NCBI RefSeq assembly: GCF_040215725.1
Contig: NZ_CP157967.1
Span: 3,581,001 to 3,645,000 of the forward strand
Origin: Rhizobium sp. ZPR4
GTDB lineage: Bacteria; Pseudomonadota; Alphaproteobacteria; Rhizobiales; Rhizobiaceae
Direction: 5' to 3'
Length of the DNA: 64,000 nucleotides
The position numbers and the translations under genes were made by a program. The notes below the pieces were generated by a model that saw only the letters and a list, made by a program, of their open reading frames with translations, was not told where the DNA came from and did no database searches. How positions within the stretch are numbered: the first letter of the stretch is position 1; each line of letters opens with the position of its first letter. Positions 46,994 to 55,826 of this stretch are shown here, in pieces.

Positions 46994-47644
46994 TTACGGC
47001 TTCCAGCGCAGGAAATTGGCGATCAGGGCAAGGCCGAGCTTCTGGCTCTTTTCCGGATGGAATTGCGCGCCGGCGATATTGTCGCGGCCGACAAAGGCGG
47101 TCATCGGCCCGCCATAGCTCGTCGTCGCGATGACATCGTCGCCGTGGTCCGCTGCCAGATGGTAGGAATGGACGAAATAAGCATGCAAACCGTCCGGCCC
47201 GGTCTCGATGCCTTCAAAGAGCGGGTGCGGATGCCGGATATCCAGCGTGTTCCAGCCGATCTGCGGGATCTTCAGGCTGGGGTCGCTTGGCGTCATCTCC
47301 TTGACGTCGCCCTTGATCCAGCCGAATCCCTGCGTGATCGTCTTTTCCAGCCCGCGCGATGACATCAGCTGCATGCCGACGCAGATGCCGAGGAAGGGGC
47401 GGGCCTTGTGTTCCACGACGTCGATGACCGCTTCCGTCATGCCGGGCACGGCATAGAGGCCGCGGCGGCAATCGGCATAAGCGCCGACGCCGGGAAGCAC
47501 GATGCGATCTGCCGTGGCGACGCGCTCAGCGTCATCGGTCAGGTCGATGTGAGCGTCTATGCCTGCCTCGCGGGCGGCCCGCTCGAAAGCTTTGGTGGCC
47601 GAGCGCAGATTGCCGGAACCATAGTCGATAATCGCGACCCGCAT
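46994..47644 (-). CDS. hisH: Imidazole glycerol phosphate synthase glutaminase subunit
   Basis: A class I glutamine amidotransferase that supplies ammonia to HisF. 216 residues. The catalytic triad is Cys88 in FLGICVGMQ, and His196 and Glu198 in AQFHPEKSQ. The P-G-V-G oxyanion strand is [10 protein letters not shown]. It is two bases after the DUF2628 gene stop, so the two are almost certainly on one mRNA. Confidence 0.98.
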   Translation of the reverse strand: MRVAIIDYGSGNLRSATKAFERAAREAGIDAHIDLTDDAERVATADRIVLPGVGAYADCRRGLYAVPGMTEAVIDVVEHKARPFLGICVGMQLMSSRGLEKTITQGFGWIKGDVKEMTPSDPSLKIPQIGWNTLDIRHPHPLFEGIETGPDGLHAYFVHSYHLAADHGDDVIATTSYGGPMTAFVGRDNIAGAQFHPEKSQKLGLALIANFLRWKP

Positions 47645-47646
47645 GG

Positions 47647-48144
47647 TCAGCGTCCTCCGTCATAGCCGGGAAGGCCGAAGCTCGGGCCTGGGCGGCTGGT
47701 ATTGGTGTTTTGGGCCGGAATATCCCAATTTTTCGGATGGATATCCAGGTTTGGTTCCTGCTCGAGCTGGGAAAAGTGGATTTCCTCCGCAGTCGCCAGA
47801 TCATGCGCCGAGACGAGATTGCTTACCTTCCAGCCGCGACCGACAAGGCGATTGCCGAGCGCATGCGGGCCTTCGAGGGCGGCGAGAATATGCACGCCGA
47901 GCAGAAGTGCCGCGCCCGCGGCAAAGAAGCCAGGCTGGCGCATCAGTTCCAGCGCAATACCCTGCAACAGAAAGGTCGCGATCGCATAGAGCCAAAGCCG
48001 ATGGAAGAGCATCCAGAGCGTTGGAAACAGGAATGCCTTCCACGAAAAGCCGTCACGGATGAAGCGCGTTTCGTCGCGATACCGATCCGATACTTTGGGT
48101 CGGCTCGACGCTCTGGGCGGAGTCAAAATCAGATAGCTTGCCAT
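47647..48144 (-). CDS. DUF2628 membrane protein in the his operon
   Basis: A 165-residue protein with two or three hydrophobic helices (about 33-60 and 70-92, [21 protein letters not shown] and [18 protein letters not shown]). A polar C-terminal tail of ~60 residues is rich in Pro and Asn. It matches DUF2628, a family of small membrane proteins without assigned function. It is inserted between hisB and hisH with gaps of 24 and 2 bp, an arrangement I recall in other rhizobia. No catalytic motif is visible. Confidence 0.85.
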   Translation of the reverse strand: MASYLILTPPRASSRPKVSDRYRDETRFIRDGFSWKAFLFPTLWMLFHRLWLYAIATFLLQGIALELMRQPGFFAAGAALLLGVHILAALEGPHALGNRLVGRGWKVSNLVSAHDLATAEEIHFSQLEQEPNLDIHPKNWDIPAQNTNTSRPGPSFGLPGYDGGR

Positions 48145-48168
48145 TTCCTCAATTCCCCAGTTCGGGGC

Positions 48169-48777
48169 TTAGGCGAGCGTGCCTTTCGTCGAGGGCACCC
48201 GGCCTGCCTGCCGTGGATCGATCTCGGTTGCGGTGCGCAATGCGCGCGCAACGGCCTTGAAGCATGTCTCGGCTATATGGTGATTGTTGGCGCCATAATG
48301 GTTGAGGATATGCAGCGTGATGCCGGCATTCTGTGCGAGCGCCTGGAAAAACTCGCGCACCAGCTCGGTATCGAAGGTGCCGATCTTCGGCGCACTGAAC
48401 GAAACGTTCCAGACGAGGAACGGCCGGCCGGACAGATCGACGGCCGCTTTCGTCATCGTCTCGTCCATGGCGAGATCGATCGAGGCGTAGCGGGTGATGC
48501 CGCGCCGGTCGCTTAGCGCCTTGGCAATGGCTTGGCCGATGGCGATGCCGGTATCCTCGACGGCATGATGGTCGTCGACGTGCAGGTCGCCCTTGGTGTC
48601 GATCTCCATGTCGATCAGCGAATGTCGCGACAGCTGTTCCAGCATATGGTCGAAGAAGCCGACACCGGTCGAAATCGTCGATTTGCCGCTGCCGTCGATG
48701 TTAACGGAAACGGAGACCGAGGTCTCGTTGGTCTTGCGGGAAATGCTTGCCGTGCGGCTCGCTGCGGTCTCTGCCAT
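48169..48777 (-). CDS. hisB: Imidazoleglycerol-phosphate dehydratase
   Basis: Dehydrates imidazole glycerol phosphate using a di-manganese centre. 202 residues. The paired metal sites are [13 protein letters not shown] with [12 protein letters not shown], and a second [15 protein letters not shown]. It is monofunctional, lacking the HisB phosphatase domain found in enterics. ATG 48777 follows GGAGCAGCCC; an ATG 12 bases upstream lacks a ribosome site. First gene of the minus-strand his cluster, divergent from hslV. Confidence 0.97.
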   Translation of the reverse strand: MAETAASRTASISRKTNETSVSVSVNIDGSGKSTISTGVGFFDHMLEQLSRHSLIDMEIDTKGDLHVDDHHAVEDTGIAIGQAIAKALSDRRGITRYASIDLAMDETMTKAAVDLSGRPFLVWNVSFSAPKIGTFDTELVREFFQALAQNAGITLHILNHYGANNHHIAETCFKAVARALRTATEIDPRQAGRVPSTKGTLA

Positions 48778-48990
48778 GGGCTGCTCCATCGGAATACGGC
48801 CGTTCCTTATCAGGCGTATCGGGAAATATCCAGAAGTTACGCGCGGGGCTCACGCGTTTAGCCGGCTTGCCGCCATCATTCGGGCGCAGCCGCCATTTGC
48901 AATCACAAAAACCCCTCTTACATAGGTGCTGACGGGGCCGATACGCGGCCCGGCAGAAAGCCCGCCGAAACGGGGGCAAACAGGTGTTAA

Positions 48991-49518
48991 ATGACGACAA
49001 TCGTGACTATTCGCAAGGACGGCAAGGTCGTGATGGCTGGTGATGGCCAGGTGAGCCTTGGCCAGACCGTGATGAAGGGCAACGCGCGCAAGGTTCGTCG
49101 CATCGGCAAGGGCGATGTCATCGCCGGTTTCGCCGGCGCGACCGCCGATGCCTTCACCCTGCTCGAACGTCTTGAAAAGAAGCTCGAACAATATCCCGGC
49201 CAGTTGATGCGCGCCGCCGTCGAGCTCGCCAAGGACTGGCGCACAGACAAATATCTGCGCAATCTCGAAGCCATGATGCTGGTTGCCGACAAGAACATAA
49301 CGCTCGCCATCACCGGCAACGGCGATGTGCTTGAGCCCGAGCATGGTGCGCTCGCGATCGGTTCCGGCGGCAATTATGCGCTCGCCGCCGCGCGGGCCCT
49401 CATGGATAGCGACAAATCGGCAGAAGACGTCGCCCGCCGCGCCCTCGACATCGCTGCCGACATCTGCGTCTACACCAACCACAATGTGGTTGTCGAAACG
49501 CTTGATGCCGAAGCCTAA
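48991..49518 (+). CDS. hslV: ATP-dependent protease subunit HslV (ClpQ)
   Basis: The proteolytic dodecamer of the HslUV protease, an N-terminal nucleophile hydrolase. 175 residues. After removal of Met1 the catalytic Thr is the first residue ([21 protein letters not shown]). Lys and the metal site lie in [10 protein letters not shown] and the C-terminal helix. A possible promoter upstream is TTGCAA, 16 bp, TACATA (about 48898-48925); I could not fit a heat-shock consensus. hslU follows 44 bp downstream. Confidence 0.98.
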   Translation: MTTIVTIRKDGKVVMAGDGQVSLGQTVMKGNARKVRRIGKGDVIAGFAGATADAFTLLERLEKKLEQYPGQLMRAAVELAKDWRTDKYLRNLEAMMLVADKNITLAITGNGDVLEPEHGALAIGSGGNYALAAARALMDSDKSAEDVARRALDIAADICVYTNHNVVVETLDAEA

Positions 49519-49562
49519 GTTCCTCTCTTGATAGTTTCTAGCCCTGACAGGGAACATACGAA

Positions 49563-50873
49563 ATGACCACTTTTTCCCCCCGCGAGATCGTTTCGGAGCT
49601 CGATCGTTACATTGTCGGCCAACATGAGGCCAAGCGCGCCGTGGCGATCGCATTGCGCAATCGCTGGCGCCGCCAGCAGCTCGAACCCGAGCTCCGCGAC
49701 GAAGTCATGCCCAAGAACATCCTGATGATCGGCCCGACCGGTGTCGGCAAGACGGAAATCTCCCGTCGCCTTGCCAAGCTTGCCGGCGCTCCCTTCATCA
49801 AGGTCGAAGCCACGAAGTTCACCGAAGTCGGCTATGTCGGCCGTGACGTCGAACAGATCGTCCGCGATCTCGTCGAAGTCGGCATCGGTCTGGTGCGCGA
49901 GAAGAAGCGTGCCGAGGTGCAGGCCAAGGCGCATATGAGCGCTGAAGAACGCGTGCTCGATGCGCTGGTTGGCGCGACAGCTTCGCCGGCGACGCGCGAC
50001 AGCTTCCGCAAGAAGCTGCGTGATGGCCAGCTCGACGACAAGGAAATCGATATCGAAGTTGCCGATACCGGCTCCGGCATGCCTGGCGGTTTCGAAATCC
50101 CCGGCATGCCCGGCGCCAATATCGGCGTTCTCAACCTCTCCGAAATGTTCGGCAAGGCCATGGGCGGCCGCACGAAGAAGGTGCGCACCACGGTCAAGGA
50201 TTCTTACAAGGAACTGGTGCGCGACGAATCCGACAAGCTGATCGACAACGAAGCGATCCAGCGCGAAGCCGTGCAATCCGCCGAAAATGACGGCATCGTC
50301 TTCCTCGACGAGATCGACAAGATCGCCGCCCGCGACGGCGGCATGGGTGCCGGCGTCTCGCGTGAAGGCGTGCAGCGCGACCTGCTGCCGCTGGTCGAAG
50401 GCACCACGGTTTCGACGAAGTATGGCCCGGTCAAGACGGACCATATCCTCTTCATCGCCTCCGGCGCCTTCCACGTCTCCAAGCCTTCGGATCTGCTGCC
50501 GGAATTGCAGGGCCGTCTGCCGATCCGCGTCGAGCTCCGGCCGCTGACCAAGGAAGATTTCCGCCGCATCCTGACCGAGCCGGAAGCCAGCCTCATCCGC
50601 CAGTACAAGGCGCTGATGGAAACGGAAGACCTGAAGCTCGACTTCACGGATGATGCGATCGACGCTCTCGCCGACGTCGCCGTACATCTGAACTCCACCG
50701 TCGAGAATATCGGTGCTCGTCGCCTGCAGACGGTCATGGAGCGCGTGCTCGACGATATCTCCTACAACGCCTCTGACCGCGCCGGCGTATCGGTGACCAT
50801 CGATGCCGCCTATGTCCGCGAGCATGTCGGCGACCTCGCCACCAACACCGACCTGTCGCGCTTCATCCTGTAA
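49563..50873 (+). CDS. hslU: HslUV protease ATPase subunit HslU (ClpY)
   Basis: The AAA+ unfoldase that feeds substrates into HslV. 436 residues. Walker A is [11 protein letters not shown] (57-67) and Walker [13 protein letters not shown]. The inserted I-domain (about 110-240) carries a Gly/Met-rich [16 protein letters not shown] stretch. Sensor Arg lies in the [13 protein letters not shown] region. The C terminus SRFIL is the conserved tail that docks into HslV. Its stop is followed by repeat copy B. Confidence 0.98.
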   Translation: MTTFSPREIVSELDRYIVGQHEAKRAVAIALRNRWRRQQLEPELRDEVMPKNILMIGPTGVGKTEISRRLAKLAGAPFIKVEATKFTEVGYVGRDVEQIVRDLVEVGIGLVREKKRAEVQAKAHMSAEERVLDALVGATASPATRDSFRKKLRDGQLDDKEIDIEVADTGSGMPGGFEIPGMPGANIGVLNLSEMFGKAMGGRTKKVRTTVKDSYKELVRDESDKLIDNEAIQREAVQSAENDGIVFLDEIDKIAARDGGMGAGVSREGVQRDLLPLVEGTTVSTKYGPVKTDHILFIASGAFHVSKPSDLLPELQGRLPIRVELRPLTKEDFRRILTEPEASLIRQYKALMETEDLKLDFTDDAIDALADVAVHLNSTVENIGARRLQTVMERVLDDISYNASDRAGVSVTIDAAYVREHVGDLATNTDLSRFIL

Positions 50874-50936
50874 CTGGACAGCTGAAGGCGATCTAAAACA
50901 GTAAGCACTCGACAACGGGCCGTTAACTTTTTAGTT

Positions 50937-51050
50937 AGAGCGTGATGCCGAAAAGTGTGTGCGGTTTTCGGACGACATCACGCTCTACTTTTTTGATTCT
51001 AGAGCGGATTCAGATTTTAGGTCGACCTGACCTAAAATCATCCGCTCTAG
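50937..51050. repeat. Two-module palindromic intergenic repeat, copy B
   Basis: Module 1 has arms AGAGCGTGATG / CATCACGCTCT with inner CCGAAAA / TTTTCGG. Module 2 has AGAGCGGAT / ATCCGCTCT with inner TTTTAGGTC / GACCTAAAA. Differences from copy A (34774-34890) include paired changes, e.g. CATGA/TCATG there against CGTGA/TCACG here. It lies between hslU and the DUF1402 gene. Confidence 0.82.
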
Positions 51051-51148
51051 TGGCCCGTTTCTTTGTGTCGGATGGCTTTATTCGGCCAAGATTATCCGTC
51101 AGGGACGCGCACGGAAACATCGGTTGAAACTTCGACAGGACGGCCATC

Positions 51149-52102
51149 TTGCGACGTATACTGATCACTCTTCTTCTGGCGATCGTCAGCCTCTCCTGGG
51201 TTCCCGCCTATGCGGATGCGGCAACCTCGGTGCCTCCGGGCAATCGCAATGCCGAGCAGCCGCCGGTTCCCGGCGCTTCGGTCCGGCGCACGCGCGGCAC
51301 GAACTCCACTTTCGACCGCAAGTATCAGAAGGTTCGCGAACTGCTGGCGACCGATACGAAGCTGATGTCGAAGATCAAGTCGACGGCGCGGGCCTACGGC
51401 ATCGAGCCGATCCACATCATCGGCGCGCTCGTCGGCGAACACACTTACAATGTCGACGCCTATGACGGCCTGCAGTCCTATTACGTCAAGGCTGCATCCT
51501 ATGCCGGCCAGAGCTTCCGTTTCGCCTATAATGGCGAGAATGTCGACGATTTCGTCGCCCGGCCGCAATTTGATGCCTGCAAGGGCAAGGGTGATTCCTA
51601 TAGTCTCTGGACCTGCCGCGAGGATGTCTGGGAAGACGATTTCCGCGGCAAGACGGTCGCCGGCAAATCCTATCCGGACAATCGCTTCAGCGCGGTCTTC
51701 TTCCAGCCCTTCTATGCCGGCCAGACCTTCGGCCTCGGTCAGGTCAATCCGCTGACGGCCCTTGAGCTGTCGGATTTGGTCAGCCGTACCTCGGGCATCC
51801 CGAAGCTCAATGAAAAGGATGCCGGCGGCGTCTACAAGGCGATCATGGACCCGGATCTGTCGCTGGCCTTCGTTGCCGCTTCGATCCGCAAGTCGATCGA
51901 CGATTATCGCTCGATCGCCGGCATGGATATCTCAGGCAATCCCGGCATCACCGCGACGCTTTATAATCTCGGTAACTCTCGCAAGCGCGCCGCGGCCCTC
52001 GCGGCCAAGAACCGTGGCTCTTCACAGCCGGTCTGGCCGGAAGAGAATTACTATGGTTGGCTCATCAATGATAAGCTGAGCGATCTGAAGTCGTTGCTCT
52101 AA
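51149..52102 (+). CDS. DUF1402 secreted protein with lytic-transglycosylase-like motifs
   Basis: A 317-residue protein with a signal peptide (MRRILITLLLAIVSLSWVP, probable cleavage near AYADA). The family DUF1402 has no assigned function. Three spaced motifs resemble those of soluble lytic transglycosylases: IIGALVGEHTYN (candidate catalytic Glu), FGLGQVNPLTA (compare GLMQVMP) and ATLYNLGNS (compare AYNAG). This makes a periplasmic peptidoglycan role plausible; the comparison is by eye. The start is TTG at 51149 with AGGA about nine bases upstream. The Arg-rich N terminus supports it. Confidence 0.82.
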   Translation: MRRILITLLLAIVSLSWVPAYADAATSVPPGNRNAEQPPVPGASVRRTRGTNSTFDRKYQKVRELLATDTKLMSKIKSTARAYGIEPIHIIGALVGEHTYNVDAYDGLQSYYVKAASYAGQSFRFAYNGENVDDFVARPQFDACKGKGDSYSLWTCREDVWEDDFRGKTVAGKSYPDNRFSAVFFQPFYAGQTFGLGQVNPLTALELSDLVSRTSGIPKLNEKDAGGVYKAIMDPDLSLAFVAASIRKSIDDYRSIAGMDISGNPGITATLYNLGNSRKRAAALAAKNRGSSQPVWPEENYYGWLINDKLSDLKSLL

Positions 52103-52222
52103 GAAGTCCTGCGCGACGTTTTATCGTCTGGATTTTGCCGACGGCGTTTCCCATATCGTAGGGGTGCGCGGCTCTTGCTGTGGTAGATCGAACGTCGCGC
52201 AATTTCGAGGAGAATGGATCCC

Positions 52223-53617
52223 ATGGACATGATTCCGGAAGCCTTCTCCCCGCCGGCGCCGATCCCGCGCACCATTCCGCCGTCGCGGTGGACCATCATC
52301 AAGACCATCCTGCGCAATCCGCTCGAGCTCTGGGGCGAGCCCTCCTATACGCTGCCCTGGATCAAGACCAAGTTCTTCAACGAACGGACGCTGATCGTCA
52401 ACGATCCAGGCCTGATCAAGCACGTCCTGGTCGACAACGCCGCCAATTATCGCATGGCCGATATCCGCCAGCTCGTGCTGCGGCCGATCCTGCGCGATGG
52501 CCTGCTGACGGCGGAAGGGCCGGTGTGGAAGCGCTCGCGCAAGGCTGTGGCACCGGTGTTCACGCCGCGCCACGCCCAGGGTTTCGCCGGCCAGATGCTG
52601 AGCCAGAGCCTGGATTATCTGCATAAATACGAGGAAATCGGCGACGAAGGCGCGGTTTTCGATATTGCTGCCGACATGACCGAGCTGACCTTCGTCATCC
52701 TGGCCGAGACCCTGTTCTCCGGCGAGATCGTCACCGAGAGCACGAGCTTTTCCGACGACGTCAACGAGCTGCTGCACCGCATGGGCCGGGTCGATCCCAT
52801 GGATCTCCTGCGCGCGCCTCCCTGGGTGCCGCGCGTCACCCGCATCGGCGGCCAGCGCATGCTCGACAAGTTCCGCGGCATCGTTCGCAACACGATGGAC
52901 CAGCGTTTGGAAAAGATGCGTAGGGATCGCGCCAGCGCGCCGGATGATTTTCTGACGCTGCTTCTCGAAAAAGCCGGCCCCGACGGGCTAACGATGGAGG
53001 AGATCGAGGACAATATCCTGACCTTCATCGGCGCAGGCCACGAGACAACAGCCCGTGCGCTTGCCTGGACGCTCTATTGCGTCGCCAACAGCCCGCATAT
53101 CCGCCAGGCCATGGAAGAGGAAATCGACCGGGTGCTTGCAACCGATGCGGAGCCGGTGGCCTGGCTCGACCTGATGCCGCATGTCCGCGCCGCCTTCGAG
53201 GAGGCGATGCGTCTCTATCCGCCGGCACCGTCGATCAATCGCGCCGCGATCGCCGATGACGAATGGACGAGCGCCACGGGCGAGCGGGTGACGATGGAGA
53301 AGGGCATCACCGTCCTCATCATGCCCTGGACGCTGCATCGCCACGAACTCTACTGGGAAAAGCCGCGTGCCTTCATGCCGGAGCGGTTTCTTCCGGAGAA
53401 TCGCGGCAAGATCAATCGCTTCCAGTATCTGCCTTTCGGGGCAGGTCCCCGCGTCTGTATCGGCGCGACATTCGCGCTGCAGGAAGCGGTCATCGCCCTT
53501 GCCGTGATGATGCGTCGCTTCCGCTTCGATCTGACCGACGAGACCGATCCCTGGCCGGTACAGAAGCTGACGACCCAGCCGCGCGGCGGTTTGCCGATGC
53601 GGGTGACGAGACGATAG
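52223..53617 (+). CDS. Cytochrome P450
   Basis: A 464-residue soluble haem monooxygenase. The oxygen-activation motif is GAGHETTARAL, the EXXR motif sits in EEAMRLYP, and the haem-thiolate motif is PFGAGPRVCIGATF. It resembles bacterial P450s of the CYP-B/CYP102-like fatty-acid group in its I-helix and meander, but the substrate is unknown and no ferredoxin gene is adjacent. ATG 52223 was chosen because AGGAG lies ten bases upstream; ATG 52214 would overlap that site. Confidence 0.94.
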   Translation: MDMIPEAFSPPAPIPRTIPPSRWTIIKTILRNPLELWGEPSYTLPWIKTKFFNERTLIVNDPGLIKHVLVDNAANYRMADIRQLVLRPILRDGLLTAEGPVWKRSRKAVAPVFTPRHAQGFAGQMLSQSLDYLHKYEEIGDEGAVFDIAADMTELTFVILAETLFSGEIVTESTSFSDDVNELLHRMGRVDPMDLLRAPPWVPRVTRIGGQRMLDKFRGIVRNTMDQRLEKMRRDRASAPDDFLTLLLEKAGPDGLTMEEIEDNILTFIGAGHETTARALAWTLYCVANSPHIRQAMEEEIDRVLATDAEPVAWLDLMPHVRAAFEEAMRLYPPAPSINRAAIADDEWTSATGERVTMEKGITVLIMPWTLHRHELYWEKPRAFMPERFLPENRGKINRFQYLPFGAGPRVCIGATFALQEAVIALAVMMRRFRFDLTDETDPWPVQKLTTQPRGGLPMRVTRR

Positions 53618-53704
53618 AACTGTTTTTGCCGCTTGCCAGCTAGCGGCTCGGCCCGGAAGGGTGCAATAACGGCATCACAGTGCATTCAAGGGCTGGATAT
53701 TGTC

Positions 53705-55708
53705 GTGACGTCTCATTTCCTGCTCGGCATCGATACGGGTGGAACCTACACCGATGCCGTTCTTTTCCACGAAACCGATGGCGTGATCGCCAAGGCGAAA
53801 TCACTGACCACGCGGCACGATCTGGCCGTGGGCATTGCCGGCGCCGTCGATGCCGTCATCGCTAGGGCCGACATTCCTGTTGCGGCAATCGGCCTCGTGT
53901 CACTCTCGACGACGCTTGCCACCAATGCTTTGGTGGAAGGGCAGGGCGGTCGCGCCGGGTTGGTCATGATCGGTTTCGGCCCAGAGGATCTCAGGCGCGA
54001 TGGTTTGGCGGATGCGCTGGGGTCGGATCCGGTGATCTATCTTCCCGGCGGCCATAATGTTCACGGCAATGAAAACCCGCTCGATCTGACGGCACTGCGC
54101 GACGCATTGCCGGAACTGGCCAAATCGGTGTCGTCCTTCGCCGTCGCCGGCTATTTCGCCGTGCGGAATCCGGCTCATGAAATCAGGGTGCGCGACTGTA
54201 TTCGCGAGATCTCGCATCTGCCGGTCACCTGCAGCCATGAACTCTCGTCCAAATTGGGCGGGCCGCGCCGCGCCTTGACGACGCTGCTCAATGCCCGCCT
54301 CGTGTCGATGATCGATCGTCTCGTCGGTGCCTGCGAGGGATTTTTGGCAACACGCGGCATATCCGCGCCGATGATGGTGGTGCGCGGCGACGGCGCGCTG
54401 ATTTCGGCGGACGAGGCGAAGCTGCGGCCGATCGAGACGATCCTGTCGGGTCCGGCTGCAAGCCTTGTCGGTGCGCGCTATCTCACCGGCCTCGACAATG
54501 CGGTCGTTTCCGATATCGGCGGCACCACCACCGATGTCGCCGTCATGGAGGATGGCCGGCCGCGGCTCGATGCCGATGGCGCGGTGGTCGGAGGCTATCG
54601 TACCATGGTCGAGGCTGTTGCCATGCGCACCTATGGTCTCGGTGGCGATTCCGAAGTGAAGATCAACGATCGTGGCCTTGTCGCCGCGTTCGAACTCGGT
54701 CCGCGCCGCTTGTTGCCGCTCAGCCTTGCCGCTCACATGCATGACGATGCCGTCCTGAATATGCTGGAGCAGCAGCTGCGGGCGACGCATCTTGCCCGTA
54801 ATGCTGGCCGTTTTGCGCTCCGCACCGGCGTGCCCGATCATCTCGCCAGCGGTCTGACAGCACCCGAGAAGGCGTTGTTCGACCGGATTGGCGCCGTTCC
54901 CGTTGCGCTCGACAAGCTTCTGACGATGACATCGCAGAAGGCGACTTTGGATCGGCTTGTTGCGCGCGGCCTCGTGCATCTGAGCGGCCTGACACCTTCG
55001 GATGCCATGCATGTGCTCGGCCGGCAAAGCCAGTGGAATGCCGAAGCCGCCCGCCTGGGACTGGCGCTGGCGATGCGGCTGAAGGATGGCTCCGGCCGCC
55101 CCATCGCGGCATCCGTTGAGGAACTCGCGCAGAAGATCGTCGATCGCCTCACCCGCCAGTCGGCCGATGTCATCCTTGCCGCCTGCTTGGCCGAGGACGG
55201 CGTGGCCGATCTCGATCCCGCCAAGTCCATCTCCATCGATCGCGCCCTTCGTCGCGCGCCGGGGATCGCCCGTTTCGCCATCTCGCTCGATCGGCCTTTG
55301 GTCGGGCTCGGCGCTTCCGCTCCGGTCTATTATCCTGCGATCGCCGAGATGCTGGCGACCGAGAGCGCCATTCCCGGTGATTCGGATGTTGCCAATGCCG
55401 TCGGCGCTGTCGTTGGCCAGGTGCGGGCCAGCGCCATCGTCTTCGTCACCATGCCGGAGGATGGCATCTATATTTTGAACGGAGCGGGCGAGAGTCTGCG
55501 TTTTACCGACGAGAGCCGGAGTTTTGCCGATGCCCGCTCGCGCGCGGTCGAAGCCGCTATGGCGCAGGCAAGGCTGAATGGTGCGGTGGATCTCGTCGTG
55601 GCGGTGGACGAGCAGGTGGATGCGCCCGAGGTCGAGGGCAATCGTAAGCTGATCGAGGCACGGTTTATCGCCACTGCCAGCGGCCGTCCCCGCATCGCCA
55701 CGGACTGA
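53705..55708 (+). CDS. Hydantoinase/oxoprolinase HyuA-like protein
   Basis: A 667-residue protein of the ATP-dependent hydantoinase / 5-oxoprolinase A family, with actin-like ATP-binding motifs GIDTGGTYTDAVLF at the N terminus and VSDIGGTTTDVAVMEDG near residue 275. Such subunits normally work with a HyuB partner, but none is encoded here. The start is taken as GTG 53705 because the MTSHFLLGIDTGG start fits the family; the ribosome site is weak and longer starts are possible. The P450 gene is 87 bp upstream on the same strand. Confidence 0.85.
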   Translation: MTSHFLLGIDTGGTYTDAVLFHETDGVIAKAKSLTTRHDLAVGIAGAVDAVIARADIPVAAIGLVSLSTTLATNALVEGQGGRAGLVMIGFGPEDLRRDGLADALGSDPVIYLPGGHNVHGNENPLDLTALRDALPELAKSVSSFAVAGYFAVRNPAHEIRVRDCIREISHLPVTCSHELSSKLGGPRRALTTLLNARLVSMIDRLVGACEGFLATRGISAPMMVVRGDGALISADEAKLRPIETILSGPAASLVGARYLTGLDNAVVSDIGGTTTDVAVMEDGRPRLDADGAVVGGYRTMVEAVAMRTYGLGGDSEVKINDRGLVAAFELGPRRLLPLSLAAHMHDDAVLNMLEQQLRATHLARNAGRFALRTGVPDHLASGLTAPEKALFDRIGAVPVALDKLLTMTSQKATLDRLVARGLVHLSGLTPSDAMHVLGRQSQWNAEAARLGLALAMRLKDGSGRPIAASVEELAQKIVDRLTRQSADVILAACLAEDGVADLDPAKSISIDRALRRAPGIARFAISLDRPLVGLGASAPVYYPAIAEMLATESAIPGDSDVANAVGAVVGQVRASAIVFVTMPEDGIYILNGAGESLRFTDESRSFADARSRAVEAAMAQARLNGAVDLVVAVDEQVDAPEVEGNRKLIEARFIATASGRPRIATD

Positions 55709-55826
55709 TTATTTCCCTAAAGGCATAAATCTTTCGAACTATTGCCAAATTGACAGAAGTGAAAGCGTGAGCAAAGTGGCAACATGTAAAAATTAAGCCG
55801 TAGAACGGCCTTGAGGAGTATATGGC

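Noticed and set aside
48841..48990. RpoH (heat-shock) promoter for hslVU
   Set aside because: A CTTG at 48866 and CCATTT at 48893 are too far apart for the alphaproteobacterial heat-shock consensus; left unassigned.
49515..50915. 466-codon antisense frame over hslU
   Set aside because: Antisense shadow of hslU.
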